From Namhaeicola sp039714555 (GTDB lineage Bacteria; Bacteroidota; Bacteroidia; Flavobacteriales; Flavobacteriaceae): 64,000 bases of DNA. The stretch lies in assembly GCA_039714555.1 (NCBI GenBank), contig JBDLJB010000010.1, positions 1 through 64,000 of the forward strand. The letters run 5' to 3'. Position numbers and translations under genes: made by a program. Under the pieces are notes generated by a model. It worked only from the letters and a program-made list of their open reading frames with translations, was not told the origin of the DNA and did no database searches. Below, piece by piece: positions 52,728-61,370 of this stretch. Every line of letters starts with the position of its first letter. The stretch's first letter is position 1.

Positions 52728-53477
52728 CTAATTATCTACCGTTTTTAATGACCTATTGTACTCGTAATTCATTCTGGTAATATCTAATAAATTAACTTCT
52801 TGCGGACAAACCATAGCACAAGCACCGGTATTTGTACAACTACCAAAGCCTTCATCATCATGTGCGTTAACCATCCATACAACACGTTCAGCACGTTCAA
52901 TTTTACCTTGAGGTAATTTAGCTAAATGAGCAATTTTAGCCGACATAAATAAAGCGGCTGAGGAATTTTTACAAGTAGCAATACAAGCGCCACAACCAAT
53001 ACAAGCTGCACTATCAAAAGCACTTTCGGCAACATTATGATGTATAGGTATTGAGTTAGCTTCAGGAGCCATTCCTGTAAAGGAAGAAATATAACCACCT
53101 GCTTGAATGATTCTATCCATACTACTACGATCTACTTTCAAATCTCTAATAACAGGAAATGAATTAGCTCTAAAAGGCTCTATATTAAGTGTCTGCCCAT
53201 CTTTAAAAGATCGTAAGTGTGTTTGACAAGTTGTATAATGTCCTTCAGGACCGTGTGCCTGGCCGTTTATAACCAATGAACATTGCCCGCAGATCCCTTC
53301 TCTACAATCATGATCAAACTCAACAGCTCTTTCTCCTTTTGCTGCTAATTGCTCATTAAGTACATCTAACATTTCTAAAAAAGACATGTCAGTACTCAAA
53401 TCTGATAGTTCATAGGTTACTAATTTCCCTTTAGCTTTGGCATTTTCTTGACGCCATATTTTTAAAGTAAGATTCAT
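52728..53477 (-). CDS. sdhB: Succinate dehydrogenase/fumarate reductase iron-sulfur subunit, operon 1
   Basis: A 249-residue electron-transfer subunit. The [2Fe-2S] ligands are in CREGICGQC and TTCQTH, the [4Fe-4S] and [3Fe-4S] ligands in CIGCGACIATC and CTNTGACAMVCP. It passes electrons between the flavoprotein and the cytochrome b subunit at the inner membrane. Third gene of the minus-strand sdhCAB operon, 79 nt after sdhA. Confidence 0.93.
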   Translation of the reverse strand: MNLTLKIWRQENAKAKGKLVTYELSDLSTDMSFLEMLDVLNEQLAAKGERAVEFDHDCREGICGQCSLVINGQAHGPEGHYTTCQTHLRSFKDGQTLNIEPFRANSFPVIRDLKVDRSSMDRIIQAGGYISSFTGMAPEANSIPIHHNVAESAFDSAACIGCGACIATCKNSSAALFMSAKIAHLAKLPQGKIERAERVVWMVNAHDDEGFGSCTNTGACAMVCPQEVNLLDITRMNYEYNRSLKTVDN

Positions 53478-53556
53478 GTTTCTTAGTTTTGAGTAATAAG
53501 TGATGAGCAGTGGATAGTGAGTAATCTAAATACTCACTACTACAAACCCAATTCTA

Positions 53557-55470
53557 TTATTTATAACTTCTTGTTTTTACTTCTATATCGTTAAATTCTA
53601 ATGCTTCTTTATGTAATTTCCAATCTTTTCCATGCATCCATTCCCATGCTGCAGAGTACATATAGTTTTTATCATCCCGTACCGCTTCTCCATCTTCAGT
53701 TTGATATTCTTCACGGAAATGTGCACCACAGCTTTCTTTTCTGCTTAAAGCATCAACAGCCATCAATTCAGCAATCTCTAAATAATCTGCTAATCGCCCG
53801 GCTTTTTCTAATTCAGAATTAGGTCCTTTTTCATCTCCTGGAATAGCTGCGTTTTCCCAAAACTCTTTGCGTAATTTTTTGATTTCTTCAATTGCCCAGA
53901 TCATCCCTTTTTCATTTCGTGACATCGCTACTTCTTTAAACATTATTTTTCCTAAACGACGATGTATTTGATCTACCGGCATTGTTCCTTTAATAGATAA
54001 TAATTTATCTACTTGATCTTTCACAGATTTTTCAGCTTCTTCAAATTCAGGTGTATCAGTTGAAATTTTACCTGTACGGATCTCATTTGATAAATAATTA
54101 GAAATGGTATTAGGTAAAATAAAATTACCATCTACTGAGGCTTGTAAAAGTGAATTTGCTCCCAAACGATTGGCACCATGATCAGCAAAATTAGCTTCAC
54201 CAACAGCAAATAATCCAGGTATGGTAGTTTGCAATTCATAATCAACCCATAATCCTCCCATAGAGAAATGTGCTGCAGGAGAAATTTTCATAGGTTCTTT
54301 ATAAGCATTGATATTGGTAATCTTTTCGTACATAGTAAAAAGATTGCCATAGCGTTCTTTAATTGTTGCTTCTCCTAATTTTTCAATAGCTGTTTTAAAA
54401 TCTAAATAAACCGCATTTTTTAACGGTCCAACACCATGACCGGCATCCATTCTTTCTTTAGCTGCACGCGATGCGACATCACGAGGTACAAGGTTTCCAA
54501 ATGCTGGATAACGACGTTCTAAATAATAATCTCTATCTTCATCAGGGATATCACCCGGAGCTCGTTTCTCATCTTTATTTTTAGGTACCCAAATACGACC
54601 ATCATTCCTTAATGATTCACTCATCAAGGTCAATTTAGATTGATGTTCTCCTGCTTGAGGTAAAGCTGTTGGGTGAATCTGTGTCCATGATGGATTTGCA
54701 AAATAGGCACCTTTTTTATGAGCTCTCCAGTTAGCAGATCCATTAGAATTCATCGCTAAAGTAGAAAGATAAAAGATCTTACCAAAACCACCTGTACCTA
54801 AAACAACTGCATGAGCTGAATGACGTTCAATTTTACCCGTAACCAAATCTCTTACAATTACACCTCTAGCCTTACCATCAACTACGACTAGATCTAATAT
54901 TTCATGGCGACTATATTGAGTTAAAGTTCCTACTTTAACTTGCTTCATCATTGCCTGATAGGTAGCTAATAATAACTGTTGCCCTGTTTGTCCACGTGCA
55001 TAAAAAGTACGTGATACTAAAACACCACCAAAAGAACGGTTACTTAAATAACCACTATATTCTCTACCAAATGGTACACCTTGAGCAGTCATATGATCAA
55101 TAAGGTCAACAGAACATTGGGCCATTCTATATACATTGGCTTCACGTGAACGATAATCTCCACCTTTTACCGTATCGTAGAACATTCGGTAAATATTATC
55201 TCCATCATTTTTGTAATTCTTTGCGGCATTCACCCCTCCTTGAGCTGCCACGGAGTGAGATCGTCTGGCTGAGTCTTGAAAGAAAAAAACTTTTACATTA
55301 TAACCCAACTCTGCTAATGATGCGGCTGCACCACCACCTGACAATCCTCCTCCTACAACAATAACATCTATTTTTTTTCGGTTTGCTGGATTTACTATAT
55401 TAGTTTTATCAAGATAATTTTGCCATTTATCTTTTAAAGGTCCTTCCGGAATTTTTGCGTTAAGAGCCAT
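53557..55470 (-). CDS. sdhA: Succinate dehydrogenase/fumarate reductase flavoprotein subunit, operon 1
   Basis: A 637-residue FAD enzyme interconverting succinate and fumarate. The dinucleotide-binding IVVGGGLSGGGAAASLAELG, the covalent FAD site RRSHSVAAQGGVNAAKN and the active-site HPTALPQAGEHQSKLTLMSESLR are in place, followed by GLWVDYELQTTIPGLFAVGEANF. The ATG at 55470 (MALNAKIPEG) is preferred; the frame continues upstream into the sdhC stop region at 55512 but that extension has no family match. It shares a strand with sdhC (7 nt away) and sdhB. Confidence 0.94.
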   Translation of the reverse strand: MALNAKIPEGPLKDKWQNYLDKTNIVNPANRKKIDVIVVGGGLSGGGAAASLAELGYNVKVFFFQDSARRSHSVAAQGGVNAAKNYKNDGDNIYRMFYDTVKGGDYRSREANVYRMAQCSVDLIDHMTAQGVPFGREYSGYLSNRSFGGVLVSRTFYARGQTGQQLLLATYQAMMKQVKVGTLTQYSRHEILDLVVVDGKARGVIVRDLVTGKIERHSAHAVVLGTGGFGKIFYLSTLAMNSNGSANWRAHKKGAYFANPSWTQIHPTALPQAGEHQSKLTLMSESLRNDGRIWVPKNKDEKRAPGDIPDEDRDYYLERRYPAFGNLVPRDVASRAAKERMDAGHGVGPLKNAVYLDFKTAIEKLGEATIKERYGNLFTMYEKITNINAYKEPMKISPAAHFSMGGLWVDYELQTTIPGLFAVGEANFADHGANRLGANSLLQASVDGNFILPNTISNYLSNEIRTGKISTDTPEFEEAEKSVKDQVDKLLSIKGTMPVDQIHRRLGKIMFKEVAMSRNEKGMIWAIEEIKKLRKEFWENAAIPGDEKGPNSELEKAGRLADYLEIAELMAVDALSRKESCGAHFREEYQTEDGEAVRDDKNYMYSAAWEWMHGKDWKLHKEALEFNDIEVKTRSYK

Positions 55471-55477
55471 AATTTTT

Positions 55478-56164
55478 TTATTTGAAGTAAAGAATAATTG
55501 GTATGATAGCATATAATACTGCCATAACTATACCAAAACACATAGCGATATATTTTATAATTCCCATTACATTTTTAGGATACATTCCCAAAGAACGGTG
55601 AGCACTTTCTATACCATGCACCAGGTGAAAACCTAATGCAATAATGCCAATTTCATAAACAACTAATACCCACCACTCACTAAAGGTGGCTATTACCAAA
55701 TTGTAAAGATCGTGTTCATTTTCTAGCACTTTGTATTGTAACCAAAATTGCGCCATGTGAATAAAGATGAAAATACCTATAATTGTACCTAATACACCCA
55801 TATTGCGAGAATACCAAGTGCTTGTAGAATTATCAGTAACTTCATACTTTTCACCTTTTGCCTTTTTGTTGTGTAATGTTATCAATAAGGCATCAACAAC
55901 ATGTACAAATAAGGCTGCATATAATATCCATGCCACTAAAGTAACTGGCCAAAAATGCACCAGAAAATGAGAATAGGCGTTGTACATATCATGTGCATTT
56001 GCCACATTTCCCCAAAATTCAATTGGAAAATAGGAGTCAGGTATAATTAAAATGAGATTTCCAATAAGATGAATTATTAGAAAAAAACTGATGAAAAGAC
56101 CTGTAAAAGCCATTAGGTTCTTACGCCCAATCGATGTTTTGAATAAACCTTTTTTAATTGCCAT
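55478..56164 (-). CDS. sdhC: Succinate:quinone oxidoreductase cytochrome b subunit, operon 1
   Basis: A 228-residue five-helix membrane subunit of the B type, which needs no separate sdhD. His residues suited to binding two haems appear in the helices (LIIHLIGN, FVHVVDALL, IHMAQFW, FHLVHGIESAHRSLG). It exchanges electrons with menaquinone. It differs clearly from the 208-residue subunit of the divergent operon: more histidines and a longer second loop. First gene of the minus-strand operon. Confidence 0.9.
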   Translation of the reverse strand: MAIKKGLFKTSIGRKNLMAFTGLFISFFLIIHLIGNLILIIPDSYFPIEFWGNVANAHDMYNAYSHFLVHFWPVTLVAWILYAALFVHVVDALLITLHNKKAKGEKYEVTDNSTSTWYSRNMGVLGTIIGIFIFIHMAQFWLQYKVLENEHDLYNLVIATFSEWWVLVVYEIGIIALGFHLVHGIESAHRSLGMYPKNVMGIIKYIAMCFGIVMAVLYAIIPIILYFK

Positions 56165-56191
56165 AAGGTTATTTTTTAAATTTTATTCCAG

Positions 56192-56199
56192 CAAATATA
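56192..56199 (-). promoter_or_regulatory. -7 element of the minus-strand sdh operon
   Basis: TATATTTG (minus strand), 27 nt before the ATG at 56164, an exact consensus. The divergent operon has the same octamer at 56333-56340. No clear -33 box. Confidence 0.6.
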
Positions 56200-56332
56200 A
56201 AATGGTAAATCTTTAATGAGTATGATTTTTGTCAGTCTACTTAAAAAATCTTTTTTTTTTTAACACTATTTATAATCAATCTAAATTGTATTATTTCTTT
56301 GAATATTTAAAAAAACCAAAAAGTCAATTGTT

Positions 56333-56340
56333 TATATTTG
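56333..56340 (+). promoter_or_regulatory. -7 element of the plus-strand sdh operon
   Basis: TATATTTG, 28 nt before the ATG at 56369, identical to the octamer serving the divergent operon. The 130 bp between the two -7 boxes hold A/T-rich DNA with no operator I can name. Confidence 0.6.
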
Positions 56341-56368
56341 TGTATTATTCAACTATATACTAACCAAA

Positions 56369-56995
56369 ATGAGCGGATCTTCATCTTTAGGAAGAAAGGT
56401 CGTGATGTCACTTTCAGGACTTTTTTTAATCACATTTTTACTTGTTCACTTAGTGGTAAATTTAACCTTATTTGTAGGTGCTGATACTTTTAACGCAGCA
56501 TCACATTTTATGGCAACAAATCCATTGATTCAAGTAATGCAATACGTATTAGCAGCAGGTTTTATATTTCACATTATAATGGGAATACAATTAGAAATAA
56601 AAAACCGTGCCTCGAGACCTATTAAATATGTAAAAAACAACCCGGCAGCAAATTCAGGATGGGCATCAAGAAATATGATTGTTACAGGTTTACTAGTGCT
56701 GTTGTTTTTAATCTTACACCTTAAAGATTTCTTTGTTAAAATAAAATTTGGTGAAGTTCACGATGATTACGAATTGGTAACACAATTGTTTAAAAACCCA
56801 ATTTACGTTGGCATTTATGTTTTTGCTTTTGTTTTATTAGGCATTCATTTAAGTCACGGTTTTCAATCTGCATTTACAAGTATAGGCGCAAGAGCTCCAA
56901 AATATTATAGATGTGTTAAAAATTTAGGTGTTGCTTATAGTTATTTTATAGCATTAGGTTTTTCAATTATTGCCATTTACTTTTATTTTGCTTAA
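56369..56995 (+). CDS. sdhC: Succinate:quinone oxidoreductase cytochrome b subunit, operon 2
   Basis: A 208-residue five-helix cytochrome b subunit typical of Bacteroidota succinate dehydrogenase: SLGRKVVMSLSGLFLITFLLVH at the start, FHIIMGIQ, LILHLKDFF and HLSHGFQSAFTSIGARA. The histidines fit two haem b. It is the first gene of a plus-strand sdhCAB operon and lies back to back with a second, different operon. This copy matches the usual flavobacterial form best. Confidence 0.92.
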   Translation: MSGSSSLGRKVVMSLSGLFLITFLLVHLVVNLTLFVGADTFNAASHFMATNPLIQVMQYVLAAGFIFHIIMGIQLEIKNRASRPIKYVKNNPAANSGWASRNMIVTGLLVLLFLILHLKDFFVKIKFGEVHDDYELVTQLFKNPIYVGIYVFAFVLLGIHLSHGFQSAFTSIGARAPKYYRCVKNLGVAYSYFIALGFSIIAIYFYFA

Positions 56996-57007
56996 TATCA
57001 ATAAATT

Positions 57008-59008
57008 ATGAAATTAAATTCTAAAGTTCCAAAAGGTCCTATAAAAGATAAATGGACAACTTATAAAGATAAAATTAATCTTGTTAATCCTGCTAACAAA
57101 CGTAATATTGATATTATTGTTGTTGGAACAGGTTTAGCCGGTGGTTCAGCTGCGGCAACCTTGGCAGAATTAGGTTATAATGTAAAGGCTTTTGCTTATC
57201 AGGATTCTCCTCGTAGAGCACATTCTATAGCCGCTCAGGGCGGAATTAATGCTGCTAAAAACTATATGGGAGATGGTGATTCAAATTATCGATTATTTTA
57301 TGATACAGTAAAAGGAGGAGATTATCGTTCACGTGAAGCCAATGTATATAGATTGGCAGAGGTTTCAGGAAATATTATTGACCAATGCGTAGCGCAAGGC
57401 GTTCCTTTTGCACGTGATTATGGAGGGTTATTAGACAATAGATCATTTGGTGGAGTTCTGGTTTCCCGTACCTTTTATGCAAAAGGTCAAACCGGACAGC
57501 AATTATTATTAGGAGCATATTCAGCAATGAATCGTCAAATTGCCCGCGGTAAAATTGAAATGTTCAATCGTCATGAAATGTTAGATGTAGTAAAAATTGA
57601 TGGAAAAGCACGAGGTATAATTGCCAGAGATCTAATAAGTGGAGAAATAGAACGACATTCAGCACATGCTGTAGTGATTGCAACCGGTGGATACGGAAAT
57701 GTTTATTTCTTATCAACTAATGCAATGGGATCAAATGCAACTGCCGCCTGGAAAATTCACAAAAAAGGTGCCTATTTTGCCAACCCTTGTTTTACTCAAA
57801 TACACCCTACTTGTATTCCTCGGAGTGGTGATTATCAGTCAAAATTGACTTTGATGAGTGAATCTCTTCGTAATGATGGAAGAATATGGGTTCCTAAAAA
57901 TATTGAAGATGCCAAAGCAATTCAGGAAGGGAATCTAAAACCTACACAAATTGCTGAAGAAAATCGCGATTATTACCTTGAACGTCGTTATCCGGCATTT
58001 GGTAACCTTGTACCTCGCGATGTTGCATCGCGTGCAGCTAAAGAACGTTGTGATGCTGGTTATGGTGTAAATAAAACCGGTGAAGCTGTTTATTTAGATT
58101 TTGCTGCAGCTATTGAAAGATATGGTAAAGAGCAAGCTAAAATACATGGTGTTGCAAGTCCTTCCAAAGAAAAAATTACTGAACTTGGTGAAAAGATCAT
58201 TGAAGAAAAATATGGTAACCTTTTTCAAATGTATGAGAAAATTATTGATGAAGATCCTTATAAAACACCAATGATGATATATCCTGCAACCCATTACACA
58301 ATGGGTGGTGTTTGGGTAGATTATAATTTAATGACTACCGTTGACGGATTGTATTGTATTGGTGAGGCTAATTTCTCTGATCATGGTGCTAACCGATTAG
58401 GGGCTTCTGCTCTTATGCAAGGGTTAGCCGATGGATATTTTGTATTGCCTTATACTATTGGTGATTATTTAGCTAATGAAATTCGTACCGGAACAATCCC
58501 TACAGATACTCCTGAATTTGATGTAATAGAAAAAGAAGTAAAAGATCGATTGGAATTTTTTATCAATAATAAAGGAACACATTCTGTTGATTATTTCCAT
58601 AAAAAATTAGGAAAAGTGATGTGGAATAAAGTTGGAATGGCAAGAAATGAAAAGGATCTAAAAGAAGCTATAAAGGAAATTCAAGAAATTAGAGATGATT
58701 TTTGGAAAAATATAAAAGTTCCGGGTGAAATGTACGATCTAAACCCTGAACTTGAAAAAGCGGGCAGAGTAGCCGATTTCTTAGAATTAGGAGAACTTTT
58801 TGCTAAAGATGCTTTGGAAAGAAATGAATCTTGTGGTGGTCACTTTAGAGAAGAATACCAAACAGATGAAGGTGAAGCACTAAGAGATGATAAGAACTTT
58901 GCTTATGTTTCTGCCTGGGAATATACAGGAAAACCTAGCGAAGCAATCTTGCATAAAGAAGGGCTTGAATTTAAAGATATTGAATTAAAACAACGAAGTT
59001 ATAAATAA
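57008..59008 (+). CDS. sdhA: Succinate dehydrogenase/fumarate reductase flavoprotein subunit, operon 2
   Basis: A 666-residue flavoprotein. FAD-binding IVVGTGLAGGSAAATLAELG, covalent FAD site RRAHSIAAQGGINAAKNY and HPTCIPRSGDYQSKLTLMSESLR are present. It is longer than the operon 1 subunit by about 30 residues, mainly through insertions around AKAIQEGNLKPTQIAEENRD and the region with AKIHGVASPSKEKITELGEK. Substrate-handling residues agree with the family in both copies. Confidence 0.95.
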   Translation: MKLNSKVPKGPIKDKWTTYKDKINLVNPANKRNIDIIVVGTGLAGGSAAATLAELGYNVKAFAYQDSPRRAHSIAAQGGINAAKNYMGDGDSNYRLFYDTVKGGDYRSREANVYRLAEVSGNIIDQCVAQGVPFARDYGGLLDNRSFGGVLVSRTFYAKGQTGQQLLLGAYSAMNRQIARGKIEMFNRHEMLDVVKIDGKARGIIARDLISGEIERHSAHAVVIATGGYGNVYFLSTNAMGSNATAAWKIHKKGAYFANPCFTQIHPTCIPRSGDYQSKLTLMSESLRNDGRIWVPKNIEDAKAIQEGNLKPTQIAEENRDYYLERRYPAFGNLVPRDVASRAAKERCDAGYGVNKTGEAVYLDFAAAIERYGKEQAKIHGVASPSKEKITELGEKIIEEKYGNLFQMYEKIIDEDPYKTPMMIYPATHYTMGGVWVDYNLMTTVDGLYCIGEANFSDHGANRLGASALMQGLADGYFVLPYTIGDYLANEIRTGTIPTDTPEFDVIEKEVKDRLEFFINNKGTHSVDYFHKKLGKVMWNKVGMARNEKDLKEAIKEIQEIRDDFWKNIKVPGEMYDLNPELEKAGRVADFLELGELFAKDALERNESCGGHFREEYQTDEGEALRDDKNFAYVSAWEYTGKPSEAILHKEGLEFKDIELKQRSYK

Positions 59009-59073
59009 TTGTTTTGAGATATTAGTAGTTAGTATATTGACTACTCAATACTCTTTACTCTATACTAAATAAA

Positions 59074-59814
59074 ATGAATTTAACACTTAAGATCTGGAGA
59101 CAAAAAGGACCTAAAGAAAAAGGTCAAATGGTAGAATATAAGGTAACCGATATCTCTGAACATATGTCTTTTTTAGAAATGATGGATGTTTTAAATGAAG
59201 ATCTTGTTGCAAAAGGTGAAGAACCTGTGGCTTTTGATCATGATTGTAGAGAAGGAATTTGTGGTATGTGTTCTTTACATATCAATGGAGAAGCACATGG
59301 TCCAGATAGGAGAGTTACAACTTGTCAACTACATATGAGAATGTTTCAAGATGGTGAAACAATTCACATTGAACCATTTAGAGCCAAAGGATTTCCTGTA
59401 ATTAAAGATTTGATTGTTGATAGAACTGCTTTTGAGCGCATTCAACAAGCTGGTGGATATATTTCTATCAATACTTCTGGAAATACTCAAGATGCAAATG
59501 CACTACCAATTTCTAAACACAATGCCGATCTTTCTATGGATGCTGCGGCTTGTATTGGCTGTGGAGCTTGTGTTGCGAGTTGTAAAAACTCGAGTGCTAT
59601 GTTATTTGTTTCAGCAAAGGTTTCTCAATATGCTTTACTACCACAAGGTCAGGTTGAAGCAACTGATAGAGTTTTAAATATGGTTAAACAAATGGATGAA
59701 GAAGGGTTTGGTAACTGTACCAACACTGGTGCATGTGAAGTTGAGTGCCCCAAAGGGATTTCTTTAGAAAACATTGCTCGAATGAATAGAGAATATTTAA
59801 AAGCAAGTTTTTAA
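59074..59814 (+). CDS. sdhB: Succinate dehydrogenase/fumarate reductase iron-sulfur subunit, operon 2
   Basis: A 246-residue iron-sulfur protein with CREGICGMC and TTCQLH, CIGCGACVASC and CTNTGACEVECP as cluster ligands, the same layout as the operon 1 subunit. Closing stretch KGISLENIARMNREYLKASF. Last gene of the plus-strand operon, 65 nt from sdhA and 24 nt from the converging HAD gene. Confidence 0.94.
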   Translation: MNLTLKIWRQKGPKEKGQMVEYKVTDISEHMSFLEMMDVLNEDLVAKGEEPVAFDHDCREGICGMCSLHINGEAHGPDRRVTTCQLHMRMFQDGETIHIEPFRAKGFPVIKDLIVDRTAFERIQQAGGYISINTSGNTQDANALPISKHNADLSMDAAACIGCGACVASCKNSSAMLFVSAKVSQYALLPQGQVEATDRVLNMVKQMDEEGFGNCTNTGACEVECPKGISLENIARMNREYLKASF

Positions 59815-59838
59815 AAATATTTTTTCTGTTATAAAAGA

Positions 59839-60519
59839 TCAATGAAATGTTTGGTTAGAATCAATTAATAGATCTGCTAATTCTGTTAGATCATCAAGAT
59901 AAGTTGTACATCCACTCTTTAGCAAAACTTCTTTATTTCTTTCTCCAATTCCAATAAAATCAAGGTTTAATCTTTGTGCTGTCTGTAAATCCCAAATACC
60001 ATCACCAACCGAGTAAATTTTTTCAAATTCATTCACATCAAAATATTCTTTGGCACTTTGAATGGCTTGTAGTACAAAAGGTTCACGAGCAAAACTAATT
60101 TCTGATGTAGCAATCAAATTCTCTTTAAACCAAATATCGCATTGTTGTAATTTAAATTTTGCCGGTTTTAGTAAAGATCCGGTAGCAAATGCAAGGGCAT
60201 AATTCTCATTCAAAAGATTATCAATACAATGTTTTGCTCCTTTAATTTCACTAATTTGTGGAGATCTTTTTAATTCTGATAGTAATATTTCTTCAAATTC
60301 ATAGAGCAAACTCTTTGAATATTTTTTCTTAAAATAAGTTTCATAATTTACTTTTAAAGTATAACTGTCTGTATGGTATTTATAATTAAAAAAATCAGTA
60401 TTGACTTTTTTTATTCCCATTAACTTTAAACTTTCAATCACAATTTTATGATAAATTGGTAAACTATCTGTTAATGTTCCATCAATATCAAAAATTATTA
60501 ATTTTTTATTTGTATTCAT
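59839..60519 (-). CDS. HAD-superfamily phosphatase
   Basis: A 226-residue hydrolase with FDIDGTLTDSL (motif I, nucleophile Asp), an ATGSLLKPAKF motif II (Thr where many have Ser/Thr), and a YSVGDGIWDLQTAQ motif IV with the acidic pair, with an alpha-helical cap after motif I. A phosphoglycolate-phosphatase-like enzyme acting on small phosphorylated substrates is likely. It shares a 46-bp divergent gap with the amidase gene. Confidence 0.85.
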   Translation of the reverse strand: MNTNKKLIIFDIDGTLTDSLPIYHKIVIESLKLMGIKKVNTDFFNYKYHTDSYTLKVNYETYFKKKYSKSLLYEFEEILLSELKRSPQISEIKGAKHCIDNLLNENYALAFATGSLLKPAKFKLQQCDIWFKENLIATSEISFAREPFVLQAIQSAKEYFDVNEFEKIYSVGDGIWDLQTAQRLNLDFIGIGERNKEVLLKSGCTTYLDDLTELADLLIDSNQTFH

Positions 60520-60565
60520 CCATTTTGCTTTGTAGCAATATTACAATTTTTATTACCTTTAAAGT

Positions 60566-61345
60566 ATGGAAAATTCATTAAATTTTGCCTTGATCCAAAC
60601 TGATAATATTTGGGAAGACATTGATAAAAACTTGGAAAATTTAACTATAAAATTAAATTCTATTGCCAATAATGTAGATGTTATTGTATTACCGGAATTA
60701 TTTTCTACAGGTTTTACAATGAATGCCAAAGCTGTAGCTGAAAACATGAAGGGGAAAGCTGTTTTATGGATGCTTGAACAGGCTAAAATTAAAGATTCCT
60801 TACTTATGGGTAGTTTACTAATTAATGAGGGTGAAACCTTTTATAATCGCTTGGTGGCAGCATTTCCTGATGGTAAAATAAAATATTATGACAAACGACA
60901 TTTATTTTCTTATGCTAAAGAAGATCATGTTTTTAGTCCCGGTAATAAAAAACTGATCTTTGAACACAAAGGTTTTAGATTTTTTCCATTGATCTGTTAT
61001 GATCTGCGTTTCCCTGTTTGGGCGAGAAATACCGAAAATATTGATGTATTGATTTATGTAGCCAATTGGCCCAATGCCCGAATGTTTGCTTGGGATACAT
61101 TACTAAAAGCACGTGCAATTGAAAATTTATGCTATACTATTGGTGTAAACAGGGTAGGAATTGATAATAATAATTTAGTTTATACCGGTCATTCTGCTGT
61201 ATATAATGCCTTAGGTGAAACTTTATTGGATTTTGAAGAAAATAAACAGGATATTAAAACAATTATTTTAAAGAAAGATTATATCAAAAACTTTAGAGAT
61301 AAATTTAGATTTTTAGATGATCGGGATGAATTTAAAATAATATAA
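60566..61345 (+). CDS. Nitrilase-superfamily amidase (omega-amidase type)
   Basis: A 259-residue carbon-nitrogen hydrolase. The catalytic triad is visible as Glu in VLPELFSTGFTM, Lys in YDKRHLFSYAKEDHVFSPG and Cys in PLICYDLRFPVWARN. Length and motifs fit the YafV/omega-amidase group, which removes the amide of alpha-ketoglutaramate or similar repair metabolites. 25 nt before the rhamnosidase-like gene on the same strand. Confidence 0.88.
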   Translation: MENSLNFALIQTDNIWEDIDKNLENLTIKLNSIANNVDVIVLPELFSTGFTMNAKAVAENMKGKAVLWMLEQAKIKDSLLMGSLLINEGETFYNRLVAAFPDGKIKYYDKRHLFSYAKEDHVFSPGNKKLIFEHKGFRFFPLICYDLRFPVWARNTENIDVLIYVANWPNARMFAWDTLLKARAIENLCYTIGVNRVGIDNNNLVYTGHSAVYNALGETLLDFEENKQDIKTIILKKDYIKNFRDKFRFLDDRDEFKII

Positions 61346-61370
61346 TAATTAACTCATGATTTGTACTTCT

